This document shows positions 29,991-41,688 of a stretch of DNA of 64,000 nucleotides, piece after piece (within the stretch, counting starts at the first letter, position 1; each line of letters opens with the position of its first letter). A model generated the notes under the pieces. That model ran no database searches and had not been told where the DNA came from. It saw nothing but the letters and a program-made list of their open reading frames with translations. Source of the stretch: Saprolegnia diclina VS20 (lineage: Eukaryota; Oomycota; Saprolegniomycetes; Saprolegniales; Saprolegniaceae); contig NW_008246112.1 of NCBI RefSeq assembly GCF_000281045.1, positions 436,694 through 500,693 on the forward strand. Reading direction: 5' to 3'. A program made the position numbers and the translations under genes.

Positions 29991-31980
29991 CACAGAGTCT
30001 TTCGGTCTAGTCAGCTTCGATCTTATGGGGAAAGAAGGTATATCTTTTCATTTCGACCAGGCGGACTATTGGTGCTACTTCGACGAGGCAAATGCAAGAA
30101 TGAGTTACGTCGACGCCAGCGTTCCCGTCCGGATAAGGTCGCCACATGAGTGGTTCCCGAGCGCAGTGCCAGTCGACAGGCGCTATCCGGATACCTCGGA
30201 CCAGAGCCAATCAAATCGCACCACGAGCACCAGTGCGAAACGGCGCGGGTGCGATGGATGAAAACACGCAACGTTTCCGATCTCCACCTTTTCACCGAGG
30301 CATGCTTGGCGTCGCTGCCATCAAGTACAATGTCGTCTATTCTACCGGTAGTATAGATGATGCGAGTGGTGCTAAGGTCCTAAGAGATGGAGAAAGCAGC
30401 GCGATGAAGGTTGCATGTTGAAGCTGCGATGTGGTCGATCAGAGCAGGTCGCTGCACGCAAAGGGCTCGAAATTGTGCTCGAGGTGGGGAAGCAAGGCCA
30501 AACAAGCGACACCGCCATGTGCATTGAGAACGGTAGCTCAAGGACACGTGCGTAAAGCTAGATGTGACGCGGAAGGCTTTATCGCGCTTTGTTTATGTGC
30601 TGTACCATCGACAAGCAGTGCGCGTGGAGCATCCTTCCCGTGACTCCTTGTTGACATTGTGTATCAACACAAGACGATGTCCATTCTACCGTAGGCTAGC
30701 CGGCACGTGCGCATTCGTACCGGGTATCGCAACGTCGCCGTCCTCGAAGGACCAACTCTTCTTGAGATGCGCTGTGGTTTGGCACGATGCAGTCCTCGGA
30801 TGGCTTCAGTAATCGTGACTTGGCCCAATAAACGCTGTTGGGCAAAGGCGAGTTTACGGCCGCAGTACTGTCGAAGTGCTCGAACTAGTAACTGATTTCA
30901 CCTATGTCCTGGCAGTAGGTGTCGGGATGCAAACGAACGGAGCTGCATGCCGCAATTTCCTCTGTGTAGCGCTCCTATGCAGTGCTCCTAAAAGTGGTGC
31001 TGCCTCTAGCACTTGACGTCAGAAAACACATCGCTCTCGGTCAACTCCTCGAATCGATTCGGACCCGAGTCACGTTTGGCCAAGTTTATTCCATTGTCTT
31101 TGGCTTTCTGCAGTGCGACCGTACATCCACGCCGTCCACCCTTGCGTGGTAGCCTCATACATTCTTCACGCGTCGTTGTGCTTGGACACACACAACCTGC
31201 GAAGCTTTACGTAGACGTACTAGCTGTAGTCCAACGAGGTTGCGTGTGCAGTTGATCGTGCGACTACGAAGGACAAATAGCGTCCCCAGTTGTTCGAGCC
31301 CCTGCGGCGAGACGCGATGAACCGAATATACTTGATGCACCTTGCGTCGACCACCAGGATGAGTTTGTCGCTCGCCTCGAGACCGTCCGACTCGTTCTCG
31401 AGACTTCTTGTTGCAACCAGGGTAGCACGATGGTCAAATGAGTTGCACGGCCTCGACTACTGCACTTACTATCAATACGTTCTAGTGTTGAAGCCGAACG
31501 ACGCGAATGGGCATCCCCGTTCTAACAACTAGTACTACCGTCCTACTGCCCACCGCAGTATGATCCGGCGAATATGTTAAGAGCACTGGCAAGGATCAAT
31601 AACTCGTACACAGATCGTAAACCGATCCTTGGTCCTGTTGTCCACCAACCAACCATATTAGTAGCGTCCGATTAATCCAGGAGAAGCGTGTTTGTGGTAC
31701 TACAGCGGACGACCGCCACGCACTGTTCAGTAGAATTAATCGAAGAAGCGGTACTTATGTACCTGGCGCATGGTCCTGTTGTGTGTGGTCGAGAGGATGC
31801 TTGCAGCCTTCCCGAGCCCACACGAGCAACTAAGCTCAAAGCTATGGAGCCATGATAGGCACGTACTGGATGTATATACACCTATTGAGTAGACGCAAAT
31901 GAATGAGCAGTCGCTACTCTCGTCTTTGGTCGCAGTATCCTACCCACGCTCCAATTCAAATTTGCCCGCGCGAATGGCCT
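29991..31980. other. Gene-poor region
   Basis: About 2 kb without a recognisable gene; open frames are short. A pair of TATCCGGATA-like motifs occurs near 30130-30195 (gtccggataagg, ctatccggatacc), similar to motifs upstream of the 34240 gene. Confidence 0.35.
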
Positions 31981-31984
31981 TTTC

Positions 31985-32320
31985 GCGGCATGTGATTGGC
32001 TACTTGGGGAAACGGCGCGCGGCAAACCAATTTCAGCCAATAAGAAACGCCATTGCGCGCACAGCCCTGGTGCTGTCCGGGGAAACATGATCGCAGCAGC
32101 ATCGTAGCGCCCCTTGGAAATGCTGAGCTTCGGAAGGATATGAGCGCTCGGTCACGGTACGTGCCGCCGGTAGCAGTCGGTGTGATGCGTGGGGGTTTCG
32201 CCATCAAAATATTCATTCTGATTGGGCCAAAAGGGCGTGACATGGACGCCAATTGGCTAAAAAAGAAACGCGGCAAAAAGTGCGCGCAAACGAGCATGTT
32301 TTTGGCCAATCAGCGACGAC
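31985..32320 (+). promoter_or_regulatory. CCAAT-rich promoter of the 32374 kinase
   Basis: At least six CCAAT-type motifs in both orientations occur in about 330 bp: gtgattggctac (31995), aaaccaatttc and gccaataag (32028-32045), tgattgggcc (32219), gccaattggct (32250) and ggccaatcagcg (32305). This density is the strongest in the window and suggests NF-Y-type control. The start codon follows 60 bp downstream. Confidence 0.55.
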
Positions 32321-32373
32321 GTATTTTCAATTTCAAACCTGACGCAAATTATTTTCCGAATTCGACGCCCAGG

Positions 32374-33846
32374 ATGGAACCTCTGGCCTCCCCGACCGCG
32401 ACGTGGAAGCGTCAGAAGAAGTTCACGCCGACGCGGTCCGTCGTGGCGTCGCCCCAGGCCATGAAGACGCGCAGCCGCCGGACGTGCCAAGCGCTCCTCT
32501 TCAGCCCCGAGCCCGAGCCGGCGGCGAAGCGCGTCAAACTGGACATCGCCGAGAGCCCCAAGACCGAGGTCGAGGACGACGCCGCCGCCGACGACATCGG
32601 CGAGGAGGTGCTTTCGGGCTTTACGAGCAGCTCCAAGATTGAAGACGTCGGCCTCTTCAACTGCGACCAGGACGTCGAGTTCTCTGGTGGGCTCTATGGC
32701 GAAGGCACGGACGGCAAGGTGAGCGCGTGCAGCGTCCACGGGCAAAAGGTCGCATTGAAGCGCGCCAAGCCCCACGACGGCTTTACGAAGGAGCAGGCCA
32801 AGCACAAGACGGCCGTCGAGCTGCACTACCTGCGCCGCGTCCGCCACAAGCCCGGCTTCATCCAGTGTCTCGGCATGTGCGATGGCATTGAGCACACGTG
32901 CATTGCGCTCGAGGTCATGGACTGCAAGCTCAGCGACTATCAGCGCAAGCGCATGGGCCACAAGAAGCCGTTTCCGCAAGCGGTCGCACATCGGCTGCTC
33001 AAGCAGATTGCGCAAGCCATGATGATCCTCCACGAAGAGGTCGACGCGGCCCATGGCGACCTCGCTTGCCGCAACATCCTCGTGCGCATGCCACCAAAAG
33101 GCTTTGAAGACAAGTTTGATCCCGAGATCAAGCTCAGCGACTTTGGCCGCATCAAAACGAAGGACGACGAGCCGCCGATCCTCAAGTCCAACTTTAGCTT
33201 TTACAAAAACGCGGACGTCGGGTCCTTTGGCCGGGACGTACTCTACCGTCTCCTCGTCGGCGACGTGCTTCCGGCGACGGCGCTCGAGTCGCGGTCGCTC
33301 CACCGCCTCCTCCAGGACAGCGTCGTCAAGGCGCTGCCAGACGGCGCCGCGGCCGCCCTCGGCCCGTACGAGCATCTCTTCAAAAAGTGCGTCGCGTGGG
33401 GCGTGCGCCCGTCCTTCCGCATGATCCACGACCACCTCGATTCGCTCGAGGTCTTCGAGTCGTTTGAGAACGGTCTCTTTCCGCTCAAGCCCAACCTCTC
33501 GCAGACGCCGACGTCGACGACCAAGGCCGGCACGGACCCGTCGCTCGTGTCGCCCAACCTCGACGGCATCAAGCGCAACCTCGCCTACCAGCTCTCGTCG
33601 CAGAGCAAGTCGGTCTCCAAGAAGCAGCTCGACATGATGTACCAGTCGCCGCCGGCCAAGACAAAAGAGAACGTGACGCCGGTCGCAGAGAAGGTCAACT
33701 GGCTCCGGCCGCGCTCCGTGGGACCGACAAGTGGGACGACAACGACCGCCACGAGTGCGTCCAAGCCCGGTGGCGCGTCGCGCCGGTCGCTCAAGATTCT
33801 GAGCGAGATCTCCAAGCAGCGCTACTTGAGCAACAAGCAGCCATAG
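32374..33846 (+). CDS. Divergent protein kinase with HGD catalytic loop, probably nuclear
   Basis: Single exon, 490 aa, from ATG 32374 (MEPLASPTATWKRQKKFTPT); the frame is open further upstream but through promoter-like sequence. Residues 1-95 are basic/acidic and disordered, with nuclear-localisation-like runs (MKTRSRRT, AAKRVKLD). The kinase region (about 100-360) has YGEGTDGKVSACSVHGQKVA, ALKRAK, ALEVMDCKLSDYQ hinge, AAHGDLACRNILVRMP, IKLSDFGRIK and DVGSFGRDVLYRLL. The HRD arginine is Gly (HGD), while catalytic Asp, Asn and DFG are kept; no APE motif is visible in a shortened activation segment. The C-terminal third is Ser/Thr/Pro/Lys-rich, with many SP/TP sites, suggesting CDK phosphorylation. 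The HGD and missing APE suggest it does not rely on activation-loop phosphorylation. Confidence 0.82.
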   Translation: MEPLASPTATWKRQKKFTPTRSVVASPQAMKTRSRRTCQALLFSPEPEPAAKRVKLDIAESPKTEVEDDAAADDIGEEVLSGFTSSSKIEDVGLFNCDQDVEFSGGLYGEGTDGKVSACSVHGQKVALKRAKPHDGFTKEQAKHKTAVELHYLRRVRHKPGFIQCLGMCDGIEHTCIALEVMDCKLSDYQRKRMGHKKPFPQAVAHRLLKQIAQAMMILHEEVDAAHGDLACRNILVRMPPKGFEDKFDPEIKLSDFGRIKTKDDEPPILKSNFSFYKNADVGSFGRDVLYRLLVGDVLPATALESRSLHRLLQDSVVKALPDGAAAALGPYEHLFKKCVAWGVRPSFRMIHDHLDSLEVFESFENGLFPLKPNLSQTPTSTTKAGTDPSLVSPNLDGIKRNLAYQLSSQSKSVSKKQLDMMYQSPPAKTKENVTPVAEKVNWLRPRSVGPTSGTTTTATSASKPGGASRRSLKILSEISKQRYLSNKQP

Positions 33847-34239
33847 TCCAGACCATTGGTTCCGTCACGTCGCCTTATTTACTGTCCATACACCTATAAT
33901 ACATTGATGTAATCCCTGGACGTGAGAGCTTGTTCAGACGTCTTGTCGCCATGACGATGCTGCGTCAGCGCTGTGTTTAAACAGAGCGTCCTCCACTGGC
34001 GCATCGCTGCTTCGATCCTCGTCGACCCTTCGAGGTACTTGGTCGTAGGTCCAGTGTTATGACAACATTAGCTCATGAGCGAGAAGACTGCTCGTCGACT
34101 CTCGAGTCGCTGGTGTGGCGGGGCCGCCGGAAACCGCGCCATTTTTATCCGGCGCTCAATGGTGCGGCGGTTGGTTTATCCGGATAATCGACCTGGGGCG
34201 CATATTCGGAAGATATCGCCATCGGCCCGCAGCAGCAGC
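33847..34239. promoter_or_regulatory. Promoter region of the ATAD2-like gene
   Basis: No gene. Two TTTATCCGG motifs (near 34143 and 34172, the second extending to ATCCGGATAATC) lie 65-100 bp upstream of ATG 34240. A regulatory role is inferred from spacing and repetition. Confidence 0.35.
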
Positions 34240-37200
34240 ATGGGACGAAACGGATCGAAGCGCCGGCGCGGCCGCCATGCCGAGGCGATCGACGTGGAAG
34301 ACCATGAGGACGAGGGCGACCGCATGGACATCCTTGCTCGGCTGCCACAGAGGGTGCGAGGAAGGGTGCATGATGATGACCCGCATGGCAACGATGCTTC
34401 ATAGGACGACACGATGGAAGAGGACGACGCGGACGAGTACGAAGAAGCGGTTGACGGTGAAGAAGAAGCAGTCGACGATGGTGAAGGTGGCGAGAGCGAT
34501 GTCGAGGAGAATGAGAACGACGACGACAATGACGAAGAAGACGACGACGACGATGAGGCAGCGCAAGAGGTTGCACCGACGTATCCGCGGCGATCACGAC
34601 GCCACTCGCACAACCCCACAGACGAAGACGACGACGTCGTTGTCATCGAGACGAACCGGCGCACGACGCATGTACGACCTTATTTTGCCATGACTTGCAC
34701 CTCTATCCTCAATGTCCTAGGACCGAGCCGAGCACCGAGCCGCGCGTCGATCGTCGCATCGATCGTCGCTTGCCGACGACAGCGAAGTGGATGCTGCTTT
34801 TGCAGCTGAAGAGTCGCGCCGGGCGCGTCGTGCACGACGCGACGAAGTCATGGACGTGGACGAAGCACCCGCTGCAACGTCGCGCAGCACCCGACGGAAT
34901 CGTCGCGCCGTCCACGAAGATGATGCAGTCGATGAGAACGAGGACGAGGACGAGGACCATGGGCATCGCCTCGAGCGCTCGTCGCGACGCCGCACACGCC
35001 GGTCCAACGACGTTCACGATGACGAAGACGAGGACGAGGAGACGCCACCGACGACCAAAGCCTACACGTTCCGGAACCGATCGCAGCGCCACTTTCGCTA
35101 CACGCCAGACGAGCCTGTGAAGCGCTTGAAGCGCGAGCCCGTCGTCGACGACGGCAACCAGTCATCCGAGAGTACGCGGCAAACGCAAGCGATGGACCGG
35201 GCGCGGCGCTACGCGTTGCGGCAGCAGCAGCACCACGAGGACGGGTTTCTCGAACAAGCTGCGACCGGCGCGCTCCACAAGCCGAGCCGCCGACGCCCGA
35301 AGCGTATCCGCGAGCTCTTGGACGAAGTCGAGTCGCTTCACGCGGGCAGCGACTCGCCGCCGCCATTGAACTTGAGTGCTGGCTACTCGCTCCGCAACCG
35401 CAACACGATCCGGCGGACGGTCTCGACGTACGAGACGCTGGCAGCAGCCGAGACGCGGCCATCGTCCAAGACGTCGAGCAACCCGTACAGCGACTATTTG
35501 AGCCGGCGCAGCAAGAAGGAGTACGAACCGCCGCGCCATCGTCGGCAACGCAAACCCGCAGGCAGCTCATCGGACGACGACGACGAAGACCGCATCGTCA
35601 AGCGCCACAAGCGCGAAGTGCACGCGATTTTGCCCCTCAACGACACCTCGGGCAAGAACGGGCAGCTGCGCGCGGACGTGGCGCCGATCGAGATCGACAA
35701 GTCGGTCAACTGGGACTCGGTCGGCGGTCTCCACTCGCACATCAACGCACTGAAGGAGATGGTGCTTTTGCCGATGCTATACCCCGAGTTTTACACCAAG
35801 TACGGCGTCACGCCGCCGTCCGGGGTCCTCTTTTACGGCCCACCGGGCACGGGCAAGACGCTCATGGCGCGCGCGCTCGCCAACAGCTGCACGGACCAGC
35901 ACATTACGTTTTACATGCGGAAGGGCGCTGACTGCTTGAGCAAGTGGGTCGGCGAGGCCGAGCGCCAGCTGCGGCTCCTCTTTGAACAAGCCAAGCGCAC
36001 GCAGCCTTCCATCATCTTTTTCGACGAGATCGACGGCCTTGCGCCCGTGCGCAGCGCCAAGCAAGACCAGATCCACGCTTCGATCGTCTCGACGCTGCTG
36101 GCTCTCATGGACGGTATGCCCCGGGTCACGAGAAATGTATAAGGTGTGGAGCATATGCGTGTGCTAGGTCTCGACGGCCGCGGTCGCGTCATTGTGATCG
36201 GCGCCACCAACCGGTTGGATGCGATCGATCCTGCCCTACGCCGCCCCGGTACGCTCGGTGCTGTGTGACGTCGCTCATGTATGCATGTAGGCCGCTTTGA
36301 TCGCGAACTCGGGTTCACCTTGCCCAACGTGGAGGACCGCGCTGCGATGCTGCAGATCCACACCAAGTGCTGGCAGCCGCCGCTCGCACCGACCTTTCGC
36401 ATGGAGTTGGCCAAGCAGCTGCATGGCTATTGTGGCGCCGACATCAAGGCCCTCTGCGCCGAGACCGCTCTCGTCGCGCTCCATCGCACGTATCCGCAAG
36501 TGTATGCGAGCACGGCCAAGCTCGCGATCGACGCGTCTTCGATCCAGATTTCTCGCGCGGACTTTCACGTTGCCTTCCGAAAGGTCAAGCCCGCTTCCCA
36601 CCGCAGCCACCAAACGCTCGCGCAGCCGCTGCCGACCATGCTTGCCCCACTCCTCGAGGTACGCCTATGACCCGCACGCTGTTTTATACCAAATGATCCG
36701 TGCGTAGGATGCTCTGGAAGCCCTTGTCGAAAAGATTGCGGCCGCGTTCCCGATTGCGACCCAGTCGTTTGATCGGTCGGCCACGCCAGCGGCCCACGCA
36801 GGCGCGTCATCGGGTCCGTCCATTTTCCTCGCCGAGCACCACGATGCGTCGTGCCATGCGTGCGGTCTCGACGTCGGCGACGCACCTGCTCTGCGCTGCG
36901 AGACGTGTCCGCGCTCGCTGCACGCGGCGTGCGCTCCGATGTCGGGTATCGTGTGTAGCGGCTGCGCCATGAGTGCACTTGTCGTACTGCCGGCGCAGTT
37001 TGCGAGTGCCCAGGCGACGCGTGTTCTGGTGCACGGCGCCGATGGCATGGGCCAGAGCCCACTCCTTGCTGCGCTCTTGCACCGCTTTGAGCGCCTCCTC
37101 GTCTTTTCGCTGGACCTGCCATCGCTCTTGAGCGACATCAACCACCACAACCTGGAAGAAGCCATGCTCGGGCAGCTCAAGGAGGCCAAGAAGAGCACCC

Positions 37201-39237
37201 CAAGCATCGTTGTCTTGCCGAACGTGGACGTGTGGTGGCACCACACAAGTGTGACGGCGCACGCGCTTTTGGAGATGTTTTTGCGTGACTGCCAACACTT
37301 GCCGCTGCTGTTGCTTGCTACGTCGTCGACACCGAGCGCGTCACTCCCAGCCGAGCTGCAGCGCCTTTTTGGCGCTGCCTCGACGGTCGCCGTTGCTGCG
37401 GAGCCCCCGTCAACAGCGTCACGCCGCCGGCTTTTCCAAGCCGTGTTTGCCGCCTTTACGCGACCGCCCGTCAAGGCCCTCAAAGCGCCGGCGCCGATTC
37501 CGCTGTTGGCGCCGGTGGTGGCGCCCATCAAGGAAGACGTGATCGTTGTCGACGACGGGCTGACGCTGCGGCACGAGCAGGAAGCGCACCACTTGCGCGA
37601 GCTGCGCATCTTTCTCGGGATGGTCATCGACTATTGCATGGAGCAGAAGAAGAACGCGCCGTTCTTGTACCCGGTCGACCCGGACGACGTGCCGTCGTAC
37701 TACAGCGTCATTACGCGCCCCATGGACCTGAGCTTCATGCGTGAAAAGGTCAACGACGGCGAGTACGACACGTACGAAAGCTTCCTCAAGGACATCCAGC
37801 TCATCGTGCGCAACGCCAACGAGTTCAACCCGCGCGGCTGCCCAACGCGGTAGTTGCTGGTGGTCGATGTACCGGCATTCTCATGGTCGCTTGTAGCTAC
37901 GTGGCGCACGCGGCGGCGGCCATGCAAGACAATGTCATGAGCTTTGGCCACCGTTTCCGGCAGCAACAGGGCTACGACTTGTTTGCCAAGTGCCGCGAGA
38001 TCAGCAAGCTGCGTGAGAAGGAGGCTGGCAAGCCGCGCAAGCGGCGCTTCGCACCCGCACGCAAATCGCAGCGCATCATGGAGGACGGCGACGAGGGCGG
38101 CGAAAACGAAGCAACCAACGAGGCGACCGTCGACGAGCCAACACCCGAGCAGCCGGACGCGACGCCGGAAGCATATGCATCGTTCGAGGTCGGCGACAAG
38201 GTGTTTGTGGAGAGGCGCACGATGCCAGGCATGAACAAGCTCGGTGGCGCCGGCATTGTCACTGACGTCCACATGAGCACGGACGACGACGACGACGTGC
38301 CGTACTATTCCGTCAAGTACGTCGTCCTCGGCGGTCTGGAGAAGCGGGTGCGTCGACGATTGCTTGGCGCGACATGCTATATGTATATGGATTAGATTCA
38401 TCCCAAGTACCTCCGCCTGCTGACCGACGACGTGCTGAAAGACTCTTTTGAGATCAAGCGCTCGGACCCGTCGCTATCGACGAGCTCGGCAAAACACCCG
38501 GCGCAGCCGAGCACCGCGTCGCTCGAGAAGCACCATTTCGACACGGTGCTCTGGCCGACGCTGTACCAAGAAGGGTGGGAGCGCGTGCCGTGGGCCGACC
38601 CGACCAGCGAGAAACCAAAGTGGATCCTTGTCTCGACCGTGCCGCCGTCGGCGCCCGATGTGTGGACCAAGGACTTTATGGACTCGGTGCAGAAGGACCT
38701 TGTGTGGTTTACGTCCCGCAAAGCAGCGCTGGCGTACATCAAGTCGGACGCGGAGCTCTCGGCCAAGTGCTTTGGCCAACGCTTTTTAGACGAGAACGCG
38801 ACGACGCCGGTGAGCCCTCGCCACGCCTCCAAGGCGCGTCTCGAGGACGAACAGCGGCAAGTCGCCGAGACGTTTCGCATGGCGCAGGAAGACAAGCCGG
38901 CTGTTGAGGCGATAGTGGTCGAGACTCTGGTCGACGACGAAGCGAGCTGCGACCCGCCGTTCGTCTGCGACGAGGTGCCACACCTCTTCTAACCCTCGCC
39001 TTGCTGAGCTTGTCCCAATATAGGTGGCCATGTCGGAAATGCTTAACATGATGGTCGACAAGACGGACGGATGGTCGGTCGACACGCTCGTCGCCGAAGT
39101 GCACGCGCTGCATCTGCTCGGGGCCGCCCACGAAGCCGCGTTTGATCGCACCGCGCTCCTCGAGGTGAACCGATTTCATACAAAAAGCCATATCTCATCC
39201 CCTCTAGGCGGTCACCACGCGCGTCGCTGCCCACTAG
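34240..39237 (+). CDS. ATAD2/Yta7-like chromatin ATPase: AAA, PHD-like finger, degenerate AAA, bromodomain, Tudor-like
   Basis: Ten exons (34240-34353, 34405-34671, 34721-36113, 36168-36248, 36291-36658, 36708-37849, 37897-38347, 38396-38974, 39024-39164, 39208-39237) keep frame throughout and give about 1521 aa; introns are 42-54 bp. Order: acidic N-terminus; first AAA with [28 protein letters not shown] (Walker A), [11 protein letters not shown] (Walker B) and [20 protein letters not shown]. Next is a PHD-like finger ([20 protein letters not shown], then [12 protein letters not shown]), and a second AAA with degenerate Walker A (GADGMGQS). A bromodomain ([28 protein letters not shown]) is followed by a Tudor-like piece ([20 protein letters not shown]). 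ATAD2/Yta7 proteins are nuclear hexamers that bind acetylated histones. The intervening PHD-like finger is not a standard part of that family as I know it. Confidence 0.87.
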
Positions 39238-39507
39238 AAACTGCATTGTACAGCGTTCTTGATAACTAGAGAAGGGTCGCTTGCTTCAACTGCAGGCACC
39301 CACTTCAACTTCGACGTGGCCCTCAAATGAGGCGCTTTTTACACTTGATTGTTGTATGTCCCGCGTGGCGATCCTAGTGGATCCTGAACTTGCACCGAAT
39401 TTCAAGGGGCGAATGTACGTACGATGTACGTCTTGGGGTTTGTATGTACCCAAGTCGAGTTGAAGTGGGAACCCAATCTTTCAGTTTGAGATTGACCGCC
39501 GAGCGCA

Positions 39508-41510
39508 ATGGTGGCAGTGCGTTGGGTGCTCTCGGTGCTAGCGACGGCGTCGGCCTGCACCATCATCGCTGTGGGCAAAGACGTACGCTGCTTTCGATCG
39601 GCCGCTGGGCGCTAAGGTCTTGTAGGCGTCGAGCACGGGGTCGCCGCTCGCGACGCACAACGCCGACTGCGGCAACTGCGACTTTCGCATCGGCAAGGTC
39701 CCTGCCAAGACGTTCTTGAATGGCTCGAGCCGGCCCATCACGCGCTTTCGCCTCGAGTACCCTCGCTACGGTACGCGATCTGCACGCATGCATGCCTCTG
39801 ACGACGACGTAGTCGGCGACGACCGCGGCGACACGTTCAAGCTCGCCAACGTCGACACGACCATTTACAACTGGACCGAGACGCCAGCGATGGGTTCGAT
39901 TCCGCAGGTGCCGTCGACGTACGCGTACCTCTCGGGTCTCTACGGCATCATGAACGAGCACCAAGTGTCGATCGGCGAGAGCACATGCGGCGGGAAGCTC
40001 GTGGCCGCGCCCGTCTCGGACGGCGGCAAAGCCCTCTTTGACGTCTCGGAGCTGACAAACGTGGCCATGGAACGCGCGACGAATGCGCGGGAAGCGATTG
40101 CCCTCATGGGCCACCTCGCCGAGACGTTTGGGTACTACGGCGCCGACTGGTCGAGCCCGAACGCGGTGCTCGAGGCTGGCGAAGCACTCGTTGTGGCCGA
40201 CCCGATCGAAGCGTGGATCGTGCACTTTCACCCGGATGACACGGGCGCGTCCGCGGTCTGGGTCGCGCAGCGCATCCCTGATGGCCACATCACGGCGGTC
40301 GCCAACCAGTTTACCATCCGCGAGGTCAACTTGACCGACAGCGCCAACTTTATGGGCTCCACAAATATGGTCGACGTCGCGATTCGCGCCAAGCTGTACG
40401 ACCCGTCGGTCAATGGCACCTTTGACTTCACCCGCGTGTACGCGCAGCCCATCACGCCAGACCAGTATTACGCCACGCGGCGCGTCTGGCGCGTCTTTAC
40501 GCTCGCGAACCCGAGCCTCGATCTCTCGCCCTTGACCGATATCTACGCCTCAGACTATCCATTCTCGGTGCCAGTCGCATCGACCCTGGGCCCGCAAGAT
40601 CTTATGCGCTACATGCGCGACCACTACGAAGGCACGCCGTTCGACATGACGCAGGGTCCGGCCGCAGGGCCGTACGGCAACCCGGACCGCTACGGTACAT
40701 CATATTTGAGCGTTGAGTTTGCCTCTTGAGATTGAGTTTGCACTTGTAGACATCAACGGCAACGGCAACATGACGCGCGCCACCGCGATGACGGGCCATT
40801 TCGAGCGCGCGATCTCGATCTTCCGCACGAGCTTCTCGTTCGTCTCGGTGGCCGATAAGGCAGACCCGTCGCTCGGGCTCATCTGGTTTGGCCAGTACGG
40901 TCCGCACGCCACGTCATATGTGCCCATCTTTACACACGTGACCGAGGTCCCCAGCGAGTACGCGCGCGGGTCGCTGCACGCGTACGACATGGAGGCGTCG
41001 TTCTGGGCGTTTGCGATCGTCGGCAACTGGGCCTCGCGCTTCTACCTCTTTGCGCATCCGGTCGTGGCCGCGGTCCAAGACAAGCTCGAGAGTGCGGCGC
41101 GCGCGGCGTTGCCATCGATCCATTCGGAAGCCACGTCGCTTGCGTCGACCAAAGGCGACGACGCGCTCCGGGCGTACCTCACCTCACAGTCCAAGCAGCT
41201 CGCGACGACCACGCACAGCGCATTTGTGAATCTCTTTGGGACGCTCGTGACCACGTTCCACGATGGGTACATGATGCGCAACTTGACGGCCGGCACGCTC
41301 TCGGCGCAGTCGCTCTTCTACCCGCAATGGTGGCTCGAGAACGTCGGGTACTTTGCAGCGCACGACGACATGCCGACGTTCATCACGAGCAACGAAGGCG
41401 CGTCGACCATGTTTTTCATGGGCGTCTTCCTCCTCGGGTCCTTTGTCTGCCTCGCCATCGGGTTTGGCCTCGGCATGTACCGCCAGCGCGGCTACGTGCG
41501 TATCAACTAG
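39508..41510 (+). CDS. C69-family dipeptidase, membrane-anchored (copy 1)
   Basis: Exons 39508-39582, 39626-39770, 39813-40694 and 40750-41510 encode about 620 aa. A signal peptide (MVAVRWVLSVLATASA) ends directly before Cys17 of CTIIAVGKD, the N-terminal nucleophile expected for peptidase family C69 (PepD type, Ntn-hydrolase fold). Family motifs follow: THNADCGNCDFR, YGIMNEHQVSIGESTCGGK, EAWIVHFHPDDTGASAVWVA and QRIPDGHITAVANQF. A C-terminal helix (FFMGVFLLGSFVCLAIGFGL) with a short tail (RGYVRIN) should anchor it with the catalytic part outside the cell or in a vacuole-like lumen. It likely hydrolyses short peptides. Catalytic competence needs the Cys to be exposed by signal cleavage. It lacks the intron before DLM that copy 4 has. 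Confidence 0.85.
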
Positions 41511-41688
41511 GACCAGCGATCAATACACCTGGCTTTTCTTTGCACAAAGCACGCGTCCGGAAGCTCCATTTCACGAGACTGTACTTTCAATGTATCAAGT
41601 GGTTTGCGCTAAAATGGCGCCGACTCAAATGCACGATGAGGCTATTTCGACCCAAACGTCGTGTTTGTTATTATTGCTACCCGTCTCG

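Noticed and set aside
32053-32373. In-frame 5' extension of the HGD kinase
   Set aside because: The stretch is a CCAAT-rich promoter with non-coding composition; ATG 32374 begins the GC3-rich coding part.
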